The notes under the pieces: model-generated
What the model saw: only the letters and a program-made list of their open reading frames with translations
Databases searched by the model: none
What the model was told of the DNA's origin: nothing
From: Acinetobacter sp. S54
Lineage (GTDB): Bacteria > Pseudomonadota > Gammaproteobacteria > Pseudomonadales > Moraxellaceae
Length of the DNA stretch: 64,000 nucleotides
NCBI RefSeq assembly: GCF_016624945.1
Contig: NZ_JACVUI010000012.1
Span: 1 to 64,000 of the forward strand
Direction: 5' to 3'
Position numbers and translations under genes: made by a program
Part shown: positions 7,974-16,951 of the stretch, piece after piece
Numbering within the stretch: the first letter of the stretch is position 1
Layout of the letters: each line of letters opens with the position of its first letter

Positions 7974-10730
7974 ATGGCCAGCTACAGTAAAATCAATAGT
8001 TTTAATGCGTTAAAAACACTCAATGTCGGTTCAGCTCAATATCAGATTTTTAGTTTGCAACAAGCCAATCCTCAGTTGGGTGATATTCAGAAGCTTCCCA
8101 AATCTTTAAAAGTATTATTAGAAAATTTATTACGTTTTGAAGACGATAAAACCGTGACAGCTGCGCATATTCATGCACTGGTGGAATGGCAAAAGACCAA
8201 AACATCGGATCAGGAAATTCAATATCGTCCAGCGCGAGTACTGATGCAAGATTTTACCGGTGTTCCTGCCGTGGTTGATTTAGCAGCGATGCGCGCTGCA
8301 ATGGCAAAGGCGGGTGGAGATCCAGAGAAAATTAACCCGCTATCTCCTGTTGATCTGGTGATTGACCATTCGGTAATGGTCGACCATTTTGCAAATGATC
8401 GTGCATTTGAGGAAAACGTTGAAATTGAAATGCAGCGCAATGGGGAACGTTATCAATTTTTACGTTGGGGACAGTCTGCATTTAATAATTTTAGTGTTGT
8501 GCCGCCGGGAACGGGAATTTGCCATCAGGTCAATCTGGAATATTTAGCACAAGCTGTATGGACGGGAGATGAACAGGGACAAACTTTTGCATTTCCAGAT
8601 ACACTGGTGGGAACCGACTCGCATACAACAATGATTAATGGATTAGGTGTATTGGGTTGGGGTGTAGGTGGAATTGAAGCTGAAGCCGCCATGTTGGGGC
8701 AACCGATTTCGATGCTAATTCCAGAGGTTATCGGGTTTAAACTCACAGGAAAATTAAAAGAAGGAATCACCGCAACAGATTTAGTTCTCACAATTACTCA
8801 AATGTTGCGTCAAAAAGGTGTGGTGGGTAAGTTTGTTGAATTCTACGGGGACGGTTTGGCCGACTTGCCTTTGGCAGATCGGGCAACGATTGCCAATATG
8901 GCTCCTGAATATGGTGCAACTTGTGGTTTCTTTCCAATCGATGAAATTACACTTGAATATATGCGTCTAACAGGACGTAAAGCTGAACGTATTGCTCTAG
9001 TTGAGGCTTATAGTAAAGAACAAGGTTTATGGCGACATGCAGGGGATGAACCTGTTTTTACTGATACTTTAACCTTGGATATGGCGACTGTTGAAGCCAG
9101 TCTGGCTGGGCCGAAACGTCCGCAGGATCGTGTGGTCTTGGCTAAAGTCCCTGAAACTTTCCAGGCTGTGATGGATTTGACTTTAAAAGCAGCGAAACCT
9201 GAAAAAGAACGTCTTGAAAATGAAGGCGGCGGTGGTACGGCGGTCGATGCACAAAAAGCCAATCTTCCAAATGAAGCAGCCAGTTGTTCTATTGAAGGTA
9301 AAACGTATACGCTGAATCATGGAGATGTGGTGATTTCAGCAATTACTTCATGTACAAATACCTCTAACCCAAGTGTCATGTTAGCAGCGGGTTTATTAGC
9401 TAAAAAAGCGATTGAAAAAGGCTTACAACGTAAACCATGGGTAAAAAGTTCTTTGGCACCAGGTTCTAAAGTTGTGACCGATTATCTAGCTGCTGCGGGT
9501 TTAACACCGTATTTGGATGAGTTGGGTTATAACCTTGTCGGGTACGGTTGTACCACCTGTATTGGGAATTCTGGACCATTACCAGATCCAATTGAAGAAG
9601 CGATTCAATGCGCTGATTTAAACGTTGCATCGGTACTTTCAGGTAACCGAAACTTTGAAGGGCGTGTGCATCCATTGGTCAAAACCAATTGGTTGGCTTC
9701 TCCTCCATTGGTTGTGGCTTATGGTCTGGCAGGTACGATTCGTAAGGATTTAACCTCCGAACCGTTGGGTCAGGGTAAAAATGGTCAGGATATTTATTTA
9801 AAAGATATCTGGCCAACAAATGCAGAAATTGCAGAAGTTTTGCAAAAAGTAAATACAGAAATGTTCCATAAGGAATATGTCGCTGTGTTTGAAGGAGATG
9901 AAAGCTGGAAATCGATTCAAATTCCTCAAAGTAAAACCTATGAATGGGCAGATGATTCAACTTATATTCGTCACCCGCCATTTTTTGATGGAATTGATCA
10001 GCCACCCGAAGTCATTACTAACATTGATTCAGCATCAATTTTAGCGGTATTGGGTGATTCTGTGACGACTGACCACATTTCTCCAGCCGGTAATATTAAA
10101 AAAGACAGTCCAGCGGGCCGTTATTTGCAAGAACATGGTATTGCACCTCAAGACTTTAATTCCTATGGTTCGCGTCGTGGTAATCATGAAGTAATGATGC
10201 GCGGGACATTTGCCAATATTCGTATTAAAAATGAAATGCTTGGTGGCGAAGAAGGAGGGAATACCCTCTATATTCCAACAGGTGAAAAACTGGCGATTTA
10301 CGATGCAGCGATGCGTTATAAAGACGACAAAACACCATTGGTGATTATTGCAGGTAAAGAATATGGCACGGGATCATCTCGTGACTGGGCGGCAAAAGGA
10401 ACCAATCTTTTGGGTGTGAAAGCTGTAATTGCTGAAAGCTTTGAACGAATTCATCGTTCGAATCTAGTCGGTATGGGCGTGTTACCCCTTCAGTTTATTG
10501 ATGGGCAAAATCGTCAAACCTTGAATCTAACAGGTACAGAACAACTGTCAATTTCAGGACTTTCAGATGATATCCAGCCCCATCAAACACTAGACATCAC
10601 GGTTAAACGTGAAGATGGTACAACCGATACATTTAAAGTGTTATGTCGTATTGATACATTAAATGAAGTGGAATATTTCAAGGCAGGTGGTATTTTGCAC
10701 TATGTACTACGTAATTTGATTGCAGCATAA
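7974..10730 (+). CDS. acnA: Aconitate hydratase A
   Basis: This cytoplasmic TCA-cycle enzyme interconverts citrate and isocitrate. At 918 residues it has the length of the AcnA/IRP type. The [4Fe-4S] ligands are visible as Cys460 (TSCTNTSNP) and Cys526/Cys529 (GYGCTTCIGNSG). The swivel domain carries the substrate-binding GSSRDWAAKG. A CGGAGGA ribosome binding site precedes the ATG. It stands alone between tatD and tcdA. Confidence 0.97.
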   Translation: MASYSKINSFNALKTLNVGSAQYQIFSLQQANPQLGDIQKLPKSLKVLLENLLRFEDDKTVTAAHIHALVEWQKTKTSDQEIQYRPARVLMQDFTGVPAVVDLAAMRAAMAKAGGDPEKINPLSPVDLVIDHSVMVDHFANDRAFEENVEIEMQRNGERYQFLRWGQSAFNNFSVVPPGTGICHQVNLEYLAQAVWTGDEQGQTFAFPDTLVGTDSHTTMINGLGVLGWGVGGIEAEAAMLGQPISMLIPEVIGFKLTGKLKEGITATDLVLTITQMLRQKGVVGKFVEFYGDGLADLPLADRATIANMAPEYGATCGFFPIDEITLEYMRLTGRKAERIALVEAYSKEQGLWRHAGDEPVFTDTLTLDMATVEASLAGPKRPQDRVVLAKVPETFQAVMDLTLKAAKPEKERLENEGGGGTAVDAQKANLPNEAASCSIEGKTYTLNHGDVVISAITSCTNTSNPSVMLAAGLLAKKAIEKGLQRKPWVKSSLAPGSKVVTDYLAAAGLTPYLDELGYNLVGYGCTTCIGNSGPLPDPIEEAIQCADLNVASVLSGNRNFEGRVHPLVKTNWLASPPLVVAYGLAGTIRKDLTSEPLGQGKNGQDIYLKDIWPTNAEIAEVLQKVNTEMFHKEYVAVFEGDESWKSIQIPQSKTYEWADDSTYIRHPPFFDGIDQPPEVITNIDSASILAVLGDSVTTDHISPAGNIKKDSPAGRYLQEHGIAPQDFNSYGSRRGNHEVMMRGTFANIRIKNEMLGGEEGGNTLYIPTGEKLAIYDAAMRYKDDKTPLVIIAGKEYGTGSSRDWAAKGTNLLGVKAVIAESFERIHRSNLVGMGVLPLQFIDGQNRQTLNLTGTEQLSISGLSDDIQPHQTLDITVKREDGTTDTFKVLCRIDTLNEVEYFKAGGILHYVLRNLIAA

Positions 10731-10745
10731 ACATCCCTCTCGTTA

Positions 10746-10775
10746 AAACGCCTTCTTCTTGGGATGAGGGCGTTT
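10746..10775 (+). terminator. Probable terminator after acnA
   Basis: AAACGCC and GGCGTTT pair around a 16-base loop just after the acnA stop. The following T-run is short (TTTGTC), so the terminator is likely but not strong. Confidence 0.45.
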
Positions 10776-10850
10776 GTCAAATTCAGGCACTAACATTCTT
10801 AAATTAAACCAAGTAAAATAGCGTGCCTAAAAAATGTGAAACTTGATGTA

Positions 10851-11621
10851 ATGACTGATCTTCAAACCGATGAATATGACCGCCGTTTTGCAGGTGTCGC
10901 CAAAATTTATGGTGATGATGCGTTTCTTCATTATGAAAAAAGTCATGTCATGGTGATTGGAATTGGTGGCGTGGGCAGTTGGGCAGTTGAGGCTTTGGCA
11001 CGCACAGGAATTGGTCAACTAACATTGGTGGACATGGATGTGTTGGCGGCATCTAATATCAATCGTCAATTACCCGCATTATCTTCAACTTTGGGGCAAG
11101 AAAAAGCGCAAGTAATGGCAGAACGTTGTCGTCAGATTAATCCACGTATTCAAGTCAATGTGATTGATGATTTTCTTTCGCCTGAAAATGTCGCTGAAAT
11201 ACTTATGTCAAAACCTGATGTGGTTCTGGATTGTATTGATGACGTCAAAGCTAAATTGGCCCTTATGTTGCATTGCCGCTTTAACAAACTTACTTTAATT
11301 GTATCGGGCGGTGCTGGCGGAAAAATTGATCCGCTTAAGATCCGTGTGGCTGATTTATCTAAAACTGAACAAGATCCGATGTTGGCAAAATTGCGTAGTC
11401 AATTACGAGCCCAAGGTATTTGCAAAAAACCAAAGGAAAAATTTGGTATTACCTGTATTTATTCTATTGATAACCCTTTCTCTAGTGCGGATGTTTGCGC
11501 TGCGGCTGGTTTGCGCTGCGGGGGATATGGTTCTGCTGTAATCGTAACTTCTAGCTTTGGTATGATTGCGGTAGCTGAAGTATTGAAAAAACTGGACATG
11601 AAAAAAACGAAGCTTAAATAA
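10851..11621 (+). CDS. tcdA: tRNA threonylcarbamoyladenosine dehydratase
   Basis: TcdA (CsdL) is an E1-like ATP-dependent enzyme that cyclises t6A at position 37 of ANN-decoding tRNAs. The Rossmann nucleotide loop GIGGVGSWAVEAL is at residues 37–49, followed by the ThiF/MoeB-type DMDVLAASNINRQ. CDLD-type residues appear as LDCIDDVKAK. Length, about 256, matches the family. I take the ATG at 10851. A GTG at 10836 is in frame but adds residues the family normally lacks. Confidence 0.92.
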   Translation: MTDLQTDEYDRRFAGVAKIYGDDAFLHYEKSHVMVIGIGGVGSWAVEALARTGIGQLTLVDMDVLAASNINRQLPALSSTLGQEKAQVMAERCRQINPRIQVNVIDDFLSPENVAEILMSKPDVVLDCIDDVKAKLALMLHCRFNKLTLIVSGGAGGKIDPLKIRVADLSKTEQDPMLAKLRSQLRAQGICKKPKEKFGITCIYSIDNPFSSADVCAAAGLRCGGYGSAVIVTSSFGMIAVAEVLKKLDMKKTKLK

Positions 11622-11632
11622 GCTTCGTTTCG
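11605..11632. terminator. Bidirectional terminator between tcdA and the amidase gene
   Basis: A perfect inverted repeat, AAACGAAGCTT–AAAT–AAGCTTCGTTT, sits between two convergent genes and includes the last codons and stop of tcdA. A-runs and T-runs flank it on both sides, so it can serve both strands. Confidence 0.75.
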
Positions 11633-11654
11633 AGTCACGTTATAAGATTTTAAA

Positions 11655-12134
11655 TTATAAAGGACGATAATAAGTATAAGTTACATTGCGATCTTTATAC
11701 ACATCATAACTTTGCTGCTTAAAATCAGAAATCCACTGACTGCCGCTATAACCTGCAATATGCCCATAGATATGATTTGGCGTGCGTTTGATAATATAAA
11801 TATCACCTTTTTGTGGATGATCAAACTCTGGCTGAATTTGTCGATAGCCAATTTTGGTCAGAGTATCCCCCCAGTCAGACGCTGCAATGGGATGAGTCAC
11901 GATTTTAGCACCCGCAGACTGCAAGGCTATGCGAACACTTTTGGCACACTTAGCTGTACTGTAGCTACCGCTGATACTTTTTAACTTCGCAATAAATTTA
12001 TGAATATCGATTTGGCTACGTGAACCATCTGATGAAAAAGAAAAAGGCGCTGATCTTTCCTTGTTTTCACTCACACTTATCTGAGGGGCATTCTGTGTTT
12101 GATAACTATCTGCTAATTGTCCGTCATAAATCAT
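11655..12134 (-). CDS. CHAP/NlpC-P60-like peptidoglycan amidase (Tae-like candidate)
   Basis: The 159-residue product has the layout of small papain-like peptidoglycan hydrolases. Cys63 in the helix TAKCAKSVRIALQSAG is the likely nucleophile and His125 in GHIAGYSGSQWISDF the likely base, with GDIYIIK between them. The same order is seen in type VI secretion amidase effectors and in phage or housekeeping CHAP enzymes. No signal peptide is visible, which suits an effector or phage-type enzyme. The first 45 or so residues look disordered. A small membrane-anchored protein is encoded just upstream on the same strand. No T6SS genes are in the window, so the secretion route is inference. Confidence 0.6.
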   Translation of the reverse strand: MIYDGQLADSYQTQNAPQISVSENKERSAPFSFSSDGSRSQIDIHKFIAKLKSISGSYSTAKCAKSVRIALQSAGAKIVTHPIAASDWGDTLTKIGYRQIQPEFDHPQKGDIYIIKRTPNHIYGHIAGYSGSQWISDFKQQSYDVYKDRNVTYTYYRPL

Positions 12135-12311
12135 CGTTCAAACTCGTTCTTACATCATTCACACATATCAATAACAATGTATTTGCTTGGCTGAGTGATG
12201 CTATCCTCTGAACCTTAAAAAGCGTTTTAAGAAATGTAATAATATTTCACAACTTTGAAACATTTATAAAAATATATTGATTTATCATCTAATTATCAAT
12301 GTATTTGTTGG

Positions 12312-12737
12312 TTAAATTTTATTAGGATAATATCGAATAATACGTGATTCCGCTAATTTTTTATTTTTAAACCGATCATATAAATCAAAACAAATAGGTT
12401 GATTGCTATTTAGTCGGGGTAAATTTTGATCAAAAAGAAAATAACGAATATAGCCAGATTGATCCATCGAAATGGCAATACGTTCAAAGCTTTTACTATG
12501 TTTTGTTGAGTAAGAACGATATTGTTTAACCACCCCACATTCTTTGCTCAGAATCAGTTCTGAAGAAGGTTGAAGGCCTCTCGACAAAAATGGCATTGCA
12601 AATCCAGGCAATACACTTAAATAGGAGATCTTTTTTTGCTCAGAAATACTTCTATTTCTATCAATAAAATACATATGAACAATAATAGGTAAAAATAAAG
12701 AAAGTATTAAGCCCAGAATGAAGAAAAAATTGCTCAT
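12312..12737 (-). CDS. Small membrane-anchored hypothetical protein (possible immunity partner)
   Basis: This 141-residue protein begins with one long hydrophobic segment (FFFILGLILSLFLPIIVHMY) followed by a basic stretch. Its soluble remainder contains KECGVVKQYRSYSTKHSK and ends RIIRYYPNKI. It lies directly upstream of the amidase gene on the same strand, about 177 bases apart. A single anchor with an exported domain would suit a periplasmic immunity protein, but I recognise no family. The gene is AT-rich relative to its core neighbours. Confidence 0.55.
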   Translation of the reverse strand: MSNFFFILGLILSLFLPIIVHMYFIDRNRSISEQKKISYLSVLPGFAMPFLSRGLQPSSELILSKECGVVKQYRSYSTKHSKSFERIAISMDQSGYIRYFLFDQNLPRLNSNQPICFDLYDRFKNKKLAESRIIRYYPNKI

Positions 12738-12906
12738 GATTTTAATATCTTTATTGTTATACGCATTAAAAATTGATTTTTAATGCGTATTTAATTTATT
12801 TTGAGTGTGAAATCTCATCAAATGTTAATGCTAAAAATATACTTGAATAGTCATATAAAAAACTCAGCCTTTTTGTGAAATGATACTCTAAAAAGACTGA
12901 ATTCTT

Positions 12907-13911
12907 TTAAATAAGCTGTTCTTGCTGATATTCTTCTGAGCGTTGAAGGACTTCGTGAACATTGGATAATGCGTGTTCAATATCGCTTAATGATTTAGCA
13001 TTACCACCACTCAAAGCCTGTCGCCATTTTCGTGCACCCGGAAGATTTTGAAATAAACCTAAAATATGTCGGGTGATAATTGAAAGAGGTGCACCCTCAA
13101 CCAAACGTTGTTCGATATAGGGTAGCATTTGTTGCATGATCTCAAAACGATCAGGTGCTACTAAATTCCATATTTGGCCTATTTCAGCCAATAAATAAGG
13201 ATTATGGTAGGCTTCGCGGCCAATCATCACGCCATCGACATATTGTAAATGGTGCTGTGTTTCTGCAAAAGTTTTGATACCGCCGTTAATTTCAATGGTT
13301 AAATGTGGACGTTCGCGTTTTAAACGGTACACGTCTTCATAGCGTAACGGAGGGACTTCACGGTTTTCTTTAGGCGATAAACCTTGCAAAATAGCGATGC
13401 GGGCATGCACGACAAAATGACTACAACCCGTGGCAGCGATTGTATCTACAAAATGCAGCATTTCTTCATAAGATTGCATTTCGTCAATACCGATACGATG
13501 TTTGACTGTCACTGGAATAGAAACAGTTTTTTGCATTTGGCCAATACATTCAGCAACGAGATCGGGTTCGGCCATTAGACAAGCGCCAATTTTATTGTTT
13601 TGAACACGGTCACTTGGACATCCGACATTCAGATTGACTTCATCATAGCCCCAGTCCTCCGCCATTTTTGTGCAGGTTGCCAGATCTTGAGGATTTGATC
13701 CACCGAGTTGTAAAACCAGTGGATGTTCTGGCGAATTAAAGTCCAAATGGCGTTTTGCATCCCCATGAATAATCGCCCCTGTAGTCACCATTTCAGTGTA
13801 GAGCACTACATTTGGATTAAATAGCCGAGCGAAGAAACGATAGTCTTTTGTAGTCCAATCCATCATCGGTGCAACCGAAATGCGTGGTGTTAACGATAAA
13901 ATTGAAGACAT
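12907..13911 (-). CDS. dusA: tRNA-dihydrouridine(20/20a) synthase
   Basis: DusA is the FMN-dependent enzyme that reduces uridines 20/20a in the tRNA D-loop with NADPH. From the ATG at 13911 the protein is 334 residues. It starts with the flavin-binding ISVAPMMDWT and has the catalytic Cys98 in NLNVGCPSDRVQ, the KHRIGID motif and EINGGIKT further on. A TTG 12 bases upstream is less likely. The C-terminal helical RNA-binding region (residues about 245–334) is complete. Confidence 0.95.
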   Translation of the reverse strand: MSSILSLTPRISVAPMMDWTTKDYRFFARLFNPNVVLYTEMVTTGAIIHGDAKRHLDFNSPEHPLVLQLGGSNPQDLATCTKMAEDWGYDEVNLNVGCPSDRVQNNKIGACLMAEPDLVAECIGQMQKTVSIPVTVKHRIGIDEMQSYEEMLHFVDTIAATGCSHFVVHARIAILQGLSPKENREVPPLRYEDVYRLKRERPHLTIEINGGIKTFAETQHHLQYVDGVMIGREAYHNPYLLAEIGQIWNLVAPDRFEIMQQMLPYIEQRLVEGAPLSIITRHILGLFQNLPGARKWRQALSGGNAKSLSDIEHALSNVHEVLQRSEEYQQEQLI

Positions 13912-14114
13912 GTCCGTACCCAAAGCATGCTAAAGCGAAAGTGTTGCAGTATACTTTTTTTTGGCAAATGACCCTAGCAAAAAATAAGCAGATTCCGTCT
14001 TGGTGTTATCTTCCCAAAATTTAAAATGACTATGAAGACAAAAATATTGAAACACATGTGAACTTCAAGCTAAGGTTAAGTTTGTGAAACATAATGACAA
14101 TAATAGGAATAACT

Positions 14115-14765
14115 ATGTTTGTATTTGAAGAAGTTTTTAAGGAAAAGCGGTCATCACTTTCTCCAGAGTTGGATTTGAGATTACAACGAGCTTTGAGTTG
14201 GGTTAAACAAGCCGGTCAAATCCTGCATGAACTAGAGGCAAAACTGCTCTATAACTGGATTGCCTTGAATACTCTATATATCCAGGATATCGAATTAAAT
14301 TATTCACAGCAGTTACAGCAATTGTTTCTACTCTTGAACCGATTAGTCGATTTAGATCATGAGGGCAAAATTATGCGTACTCTTACTTCCAAACTAAACT
14401 CAGCCATGCAACCTTTTTTAGAAAGCCCTTATTTGTCTTATCATTTTTGGCAGTTTCAACATCAGAAACTTAATGAAGCCGAATGGCAACAATATCGATT
14501 ACAAGAAAAAACTCAACTCAAAAATGCAATACAGCAATCCAGTGAGGCAGAAATTCTCAATTTCATTTTTTCACGGATTGCCATGTTGCAAACGCAGATG
14601 AATTCTGGAGGCATGATGAATCAAAGTCAGATTTTTCGCCAATTGATTGATTCTGCTTGCCAGATTTTGACTGCATTATTACCTGTTTTTATGCATATTA
14701 TGCTGGAAAACGCCCAAGACTTTGATGGGCGTGTCCAGTTTTTTCCAATTGTTCAGTTTTCCTGA
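14115..14765 (+). CDS. HEPN (Apea-like) domain protein with altered active-site motif
   Basis: I chose the ATG at 14115 because AGGAA precedes it by 5 bases; an upstream ATG at 14094 has none. The 216-residue helical protein resembles Apea-type HEPN proteins by eye: RALSWVKQAG at about 25–34, NWIALNTLY at 47–55, and late LLPVFMHIML. In that family the segment after the F-x-RLYVL helix normally carries the RNQxxHG ribonuclease motif; here residues 159–166 read QTQMNSGG, so the Arg and His seem lost. It may be a non-catalytic HEPN. Assignment is from memory of the family pattern. Confidence 0.6.
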   Translation: MFVFEEVFKEKRSSLSPELDLRLQRALSWVKQAGQILHELEAKLLYNWIALNTLYIQDIELNYSQQLQQLFLLLNRLVDLDHEGKIMRTLTSKLNSAMQPFLESPYLSYHFWQFQHQKLNEAEWQQYRLQEKTQLKNAIQQSSEAEILNFIFSRIAMLQTQMNSGGMMNQSQIFRQLIDSACQILTALLPVFMHIMLENAQDFDGRVQFFPIVQFS

Positions 14766-14767
14766 AA

Positions 14768-15961
14768 TCAAACTTTTTGCTTTTTTTGAGAAAAATAGAT
14801 GCGATCGATGAATGCAAACAATGCAGCAAAAATTGTAAGCCCTAATCCAGCGCTACAGGTCATGACCCACCCGCCATGTCGCCAGGCAAAGATACCAATG
14901 GCCGAACCACTAGCCGCCCCAGCAAAATATAAAGTCATATAAATGGCATTTAAGCGGGATTTAGCATCGGGGCGTAAATTAAAAATAATATTCTGATTGC
15001 TCGTATGAATCAGTGCTAGTCCCCAGTTAATAAGGCCGAACCCAATCACATAAAAAATAAGGGAGATTTTGGCAAAGAAAAAAGATGTCCAACTGATGAC
15101 CAGTAATAAACAACCCGCCCAAGTCAGTGTAAGAGTGTAACCGCGATCGGCCAGTTTTCCTGCATAAGACGTTGATAATGCACCAAATACCCCAATCAGG
15201 CTGATAATGCCGATCATAAAGTCTTTTAAATTAAATGGCGGGGAAGATAATAAAAGAGCCATTGTAGAAAATAAGGTACTCATCGAAGCGAAAGCACAAG
15301 CACCAACCAAAGCACGTAGAATCAAACGTTTTTCTTCAATCAGCAAATAGCGCATAGAGTTGAAAATTTGCGCATAATTTAATTGAAAACGCATGACATA
15401 AGGTAATCTGCCTTTAAGTAAATAAGCGATGAAGAACATCAGTACTGCGCTGAGCAAATAAATTACTTTCCAGTGAAATAAATTTGATAACAACCCAGCT
15501 AAACTGGTTGAAAGCAAAATACCGACCAGTAAACCACTCATTAAGAAGCCAACGACTTCACCTATTTTTTCGGGTTTCACGGCCATCGTCGCCAAAGGAA
15601 TAAGCACTTGTGCAGCCACTGAAAAAAGTCCTGCCATGATAGTTCCGACCCATAACATCTGGAGGTTAACTGCAAAACCACAGAGCAATAAACCGATACC
15701 AGCCAAAAACATTAAGAGTGGAATGAACTTGGTTTTATTAACGACATCGCCTAAAGGAACAATAAATAACAGACCAAGTGCATAAGAAACTTGGGCAAAG
15801 GTCACGGTAAGTGCCGCTTGAGCTTCTGGTATTGCAAAATCAGCCTGTATGGAATGAATTAATGGCTGACAATAATAATTCGCGCCGGCACACAGGCCAC
15901 AGGCAATTGCCATCAACCATAGCAGGGCTTTATTTTGGCTGATGTCAGAGTTGTGTTGCAT
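14768..15961 (-). CDS. MFS transporter, SoxR-linked efflux candidate
   Basis: The 397-residue protein has the twelve hydrophobic segments of the major facilitator superfamily, with GDVVNKTK in the loop after helix 2 and RLNAIYMTLYFAGAASGSAIG in the second half. It would be a drug/proton antiporter of the inner membrane. Its start lies 14 bases after the end of the ridA-like gene, so both share the promoter carrying the soxbox. That location suggests export of redox-active compounds. The substrate is unknown. Confidence 0.88.
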   Translation of the reverse strand: MQHNSDISQNKALLWLMAIACGLCAGANYYCQPLIHSIQADFAIPEAQAALTVTFAQVSYALGLLFIVPLGDVVNKTKFIPLLMFLAGIGLLLCGFAVNLQMLWVGTIMAGLFSVAAQVLIPLATMAVKPEKIGEVVGFLMSGLLVGILLSTSLAGLLSNLFHWKVIYLLSAVLMFFIAYLLKGRLPYVMRFQLNYAQIFNSMRYLLIEEKRLILRALVGACAFASMSTLFSTMALLLSSPPFNLKDFMIGIISLIGVFGALSTSYAGKLADRGYTLTLTWAGCLLLVISWTSFFFAKISLIFYVIGFGLINWGLALIHTSNQNIIFNLRPDAKSRLNAIYMTLYFAGAASGSAIGIFAWRHGGWVMTCSAGLGLTIFAALFAFIDRIYFSQKKQKV

Positions 15962-15975
15962 GTTTTGCTCTCTTA

Positions 15976-16392
15976 TTAATTTAGATAGGCTGTTGCTTCA
16001 ACTTCAAAAAGCATATTGGGTATTGCAAGCCGTGAAACCGGGATGAGTGTGCAAGCTGGAAATTTTTGGTCAGGCCAAAGTTGTCGCATGGTCTGAACCA
16101 AAATATGGTGTTTATCTTCATCATGATGAACGATAAGGACACGTAACATAGCAATATTTTGAAGCGTGGCATCTACACTGTCTAATGCTATTTTTAAATT
16201 ATAAAATGCCTGCAAGACTTGTCTTGAAAAATCTTTTGATAAATTGCCTTGAAGGTTTTCACCACCCTGACCTGCAAGATGTATGATACGTCGAAAATGT
16301 TGCACTTCAACCACATGACTATATCCAAATGGCTGGGGATTATACAATTTTTCAGGATTTATAATGTTTAGATGCGATGTTTGCTGTGACAT
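15976..16392 (-). CDS. RidA (YjgF/YER057c) family protein
   Basis: This is a small 138-residue protein of the Rid superfamily, with HLAGQGGENLQGNLSKDFSRQ and VDATLQNIAMLRVLIV as the usual conserved segments. RidA itself hydrolyses reactive 2-aminoacrylate imines. The arginine that defines true RidA is not obvious here, so it may be another Rid subgroup. It is the first gene of a two-gene unit with the MFS transporter and directly follows the soxbox promoter, so it is probably induced by redox-cycling agents. Confidence 0.82.
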   Translation of the reverse strand: MSQQTSHLNIINPEKLYNPQPFGYSHVVEVQHFRRIIHLAGQGGENLQGNLSKDFSRQVLQAFYNLKIALDSVDATLQNIAMLRVLIVHHDEDKHHILVQTMRQLWPDQKFPACTLIPVSRLAIPNMLFEVEATAYLN

Positions 16393-16427
16393 TCAGGATA
16401 TTCTCAATACAAAATAAACATTATGCT

Positions 16428-16458
16428 AGTATCAAAGCTCAAGTTAACTTGAGGTCAA
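16428..16458 (-). promoter_or_regulatory. SoxR-regulated promoter with 19-bp spacer and soxbox
   Basis: Read on the minus strand, TTGACC (16458–16453) and GATACT (16433–16428) are separated by 19 bases, the over-long spacer typical of MerR-family targets. The spacer region contains CCTCAAGTTAACTTGAGC (16454–16437), which differs from the E. coli soxS box by one base at its end. It would drive the ridA-like/MFS operon and also lies just upstream of soxR, so soxR autoregulation is possible. Confidence 0.88.
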
Positions 16459-16465
16459 GAGTGTA

Positions 16466-16951
16466 ATGCAAAAAAATCATATTAAGCAGCTGATTAGTAT
16501 TGGGGAGCTGGCAACACGTAGTGGTGTTAGCGTTGCAACTTTACGTTTTTATGAAGAAAAGCAATTGATTTGGAGTATCCGAACCAATGGTAATCAGCGA
16601 CGTTATTTGAGAGCAATGCTAAGACGTGTCGCGATTATTAAAATTGCACAAGTTGTTGGAATGCGTTTAGAAGAAATTAAACAAGCGTTTGCTGTACTAC
16701 CTCAGGATCAAATTGCTTCTAAACAAGATTGGCAAAATATGTCTAAGCTCTGGAAAGCACAGCTTGATGACAAAATATTGACATTGTTGCAATTAAGGCA
16801 ACAATTGGATTGGTGTATTGGTTGTGGTTGCCTTTCGATGCAACAATGTCCGCTGCGTAATCCCGATGATTATCTTGCCGAACAATCTTCAGGCGCCCAT
16901 TTTCAGCCCATTTTGCTCGCATTAGAGCAGTTTGATCAAACAGAAATTTAA
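16466..16951 (+). CDS. soxR: Redox-sensing transcriptional activator SoxR
   Basis: SoxR is a MerR-family dimer with a [2Fe-2S] cluster whose oxidation by redox-cycling drugs activates target promoters. The N-terminal winged helix starts SIGELATRSGVSVATLRFYE (residues 11–30). Residues 117–128 hold the cluster motif CIGCGCLSMQQC, with Cys117, 120, 122 and 128, spaced as in E. coli SoxR, followed by PLRNPDD. No soxS is nearby, as usual outside enterics, where SoxR directly controls efflux genes. The soxbox lies 12 bases before its start. Its 3' end overlaps the convergent EamA gene by 4 bases. Confidence 0.96.
   Translation: MQKNHIKQLISIGELATRSGVSVATLRFYEEKQLIWSIRTNGNQRRYLRAMLRRVAIIKIAQVVGMRLEEIKQAFAVLPQDQIASKQDWQNMSKLWKAQLDDKILTLLQLRQQLDWCIGCGCLSMQQCPLRNPDDYLAEQSSGAHFQPILLALEQFDQTEI

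Noticed and set aside
9679..10005. 108-codon frame antisense to acnA
   Set aside because: Lies wholly inside a well-conserved enzyme gene and has no family resemblance.
12020..12211. 63-codon plus-strand frame over the start of the amidase gene
   Set aside because: Competes with the better supported minus-strand gene and has no ribosome binding site or domain.
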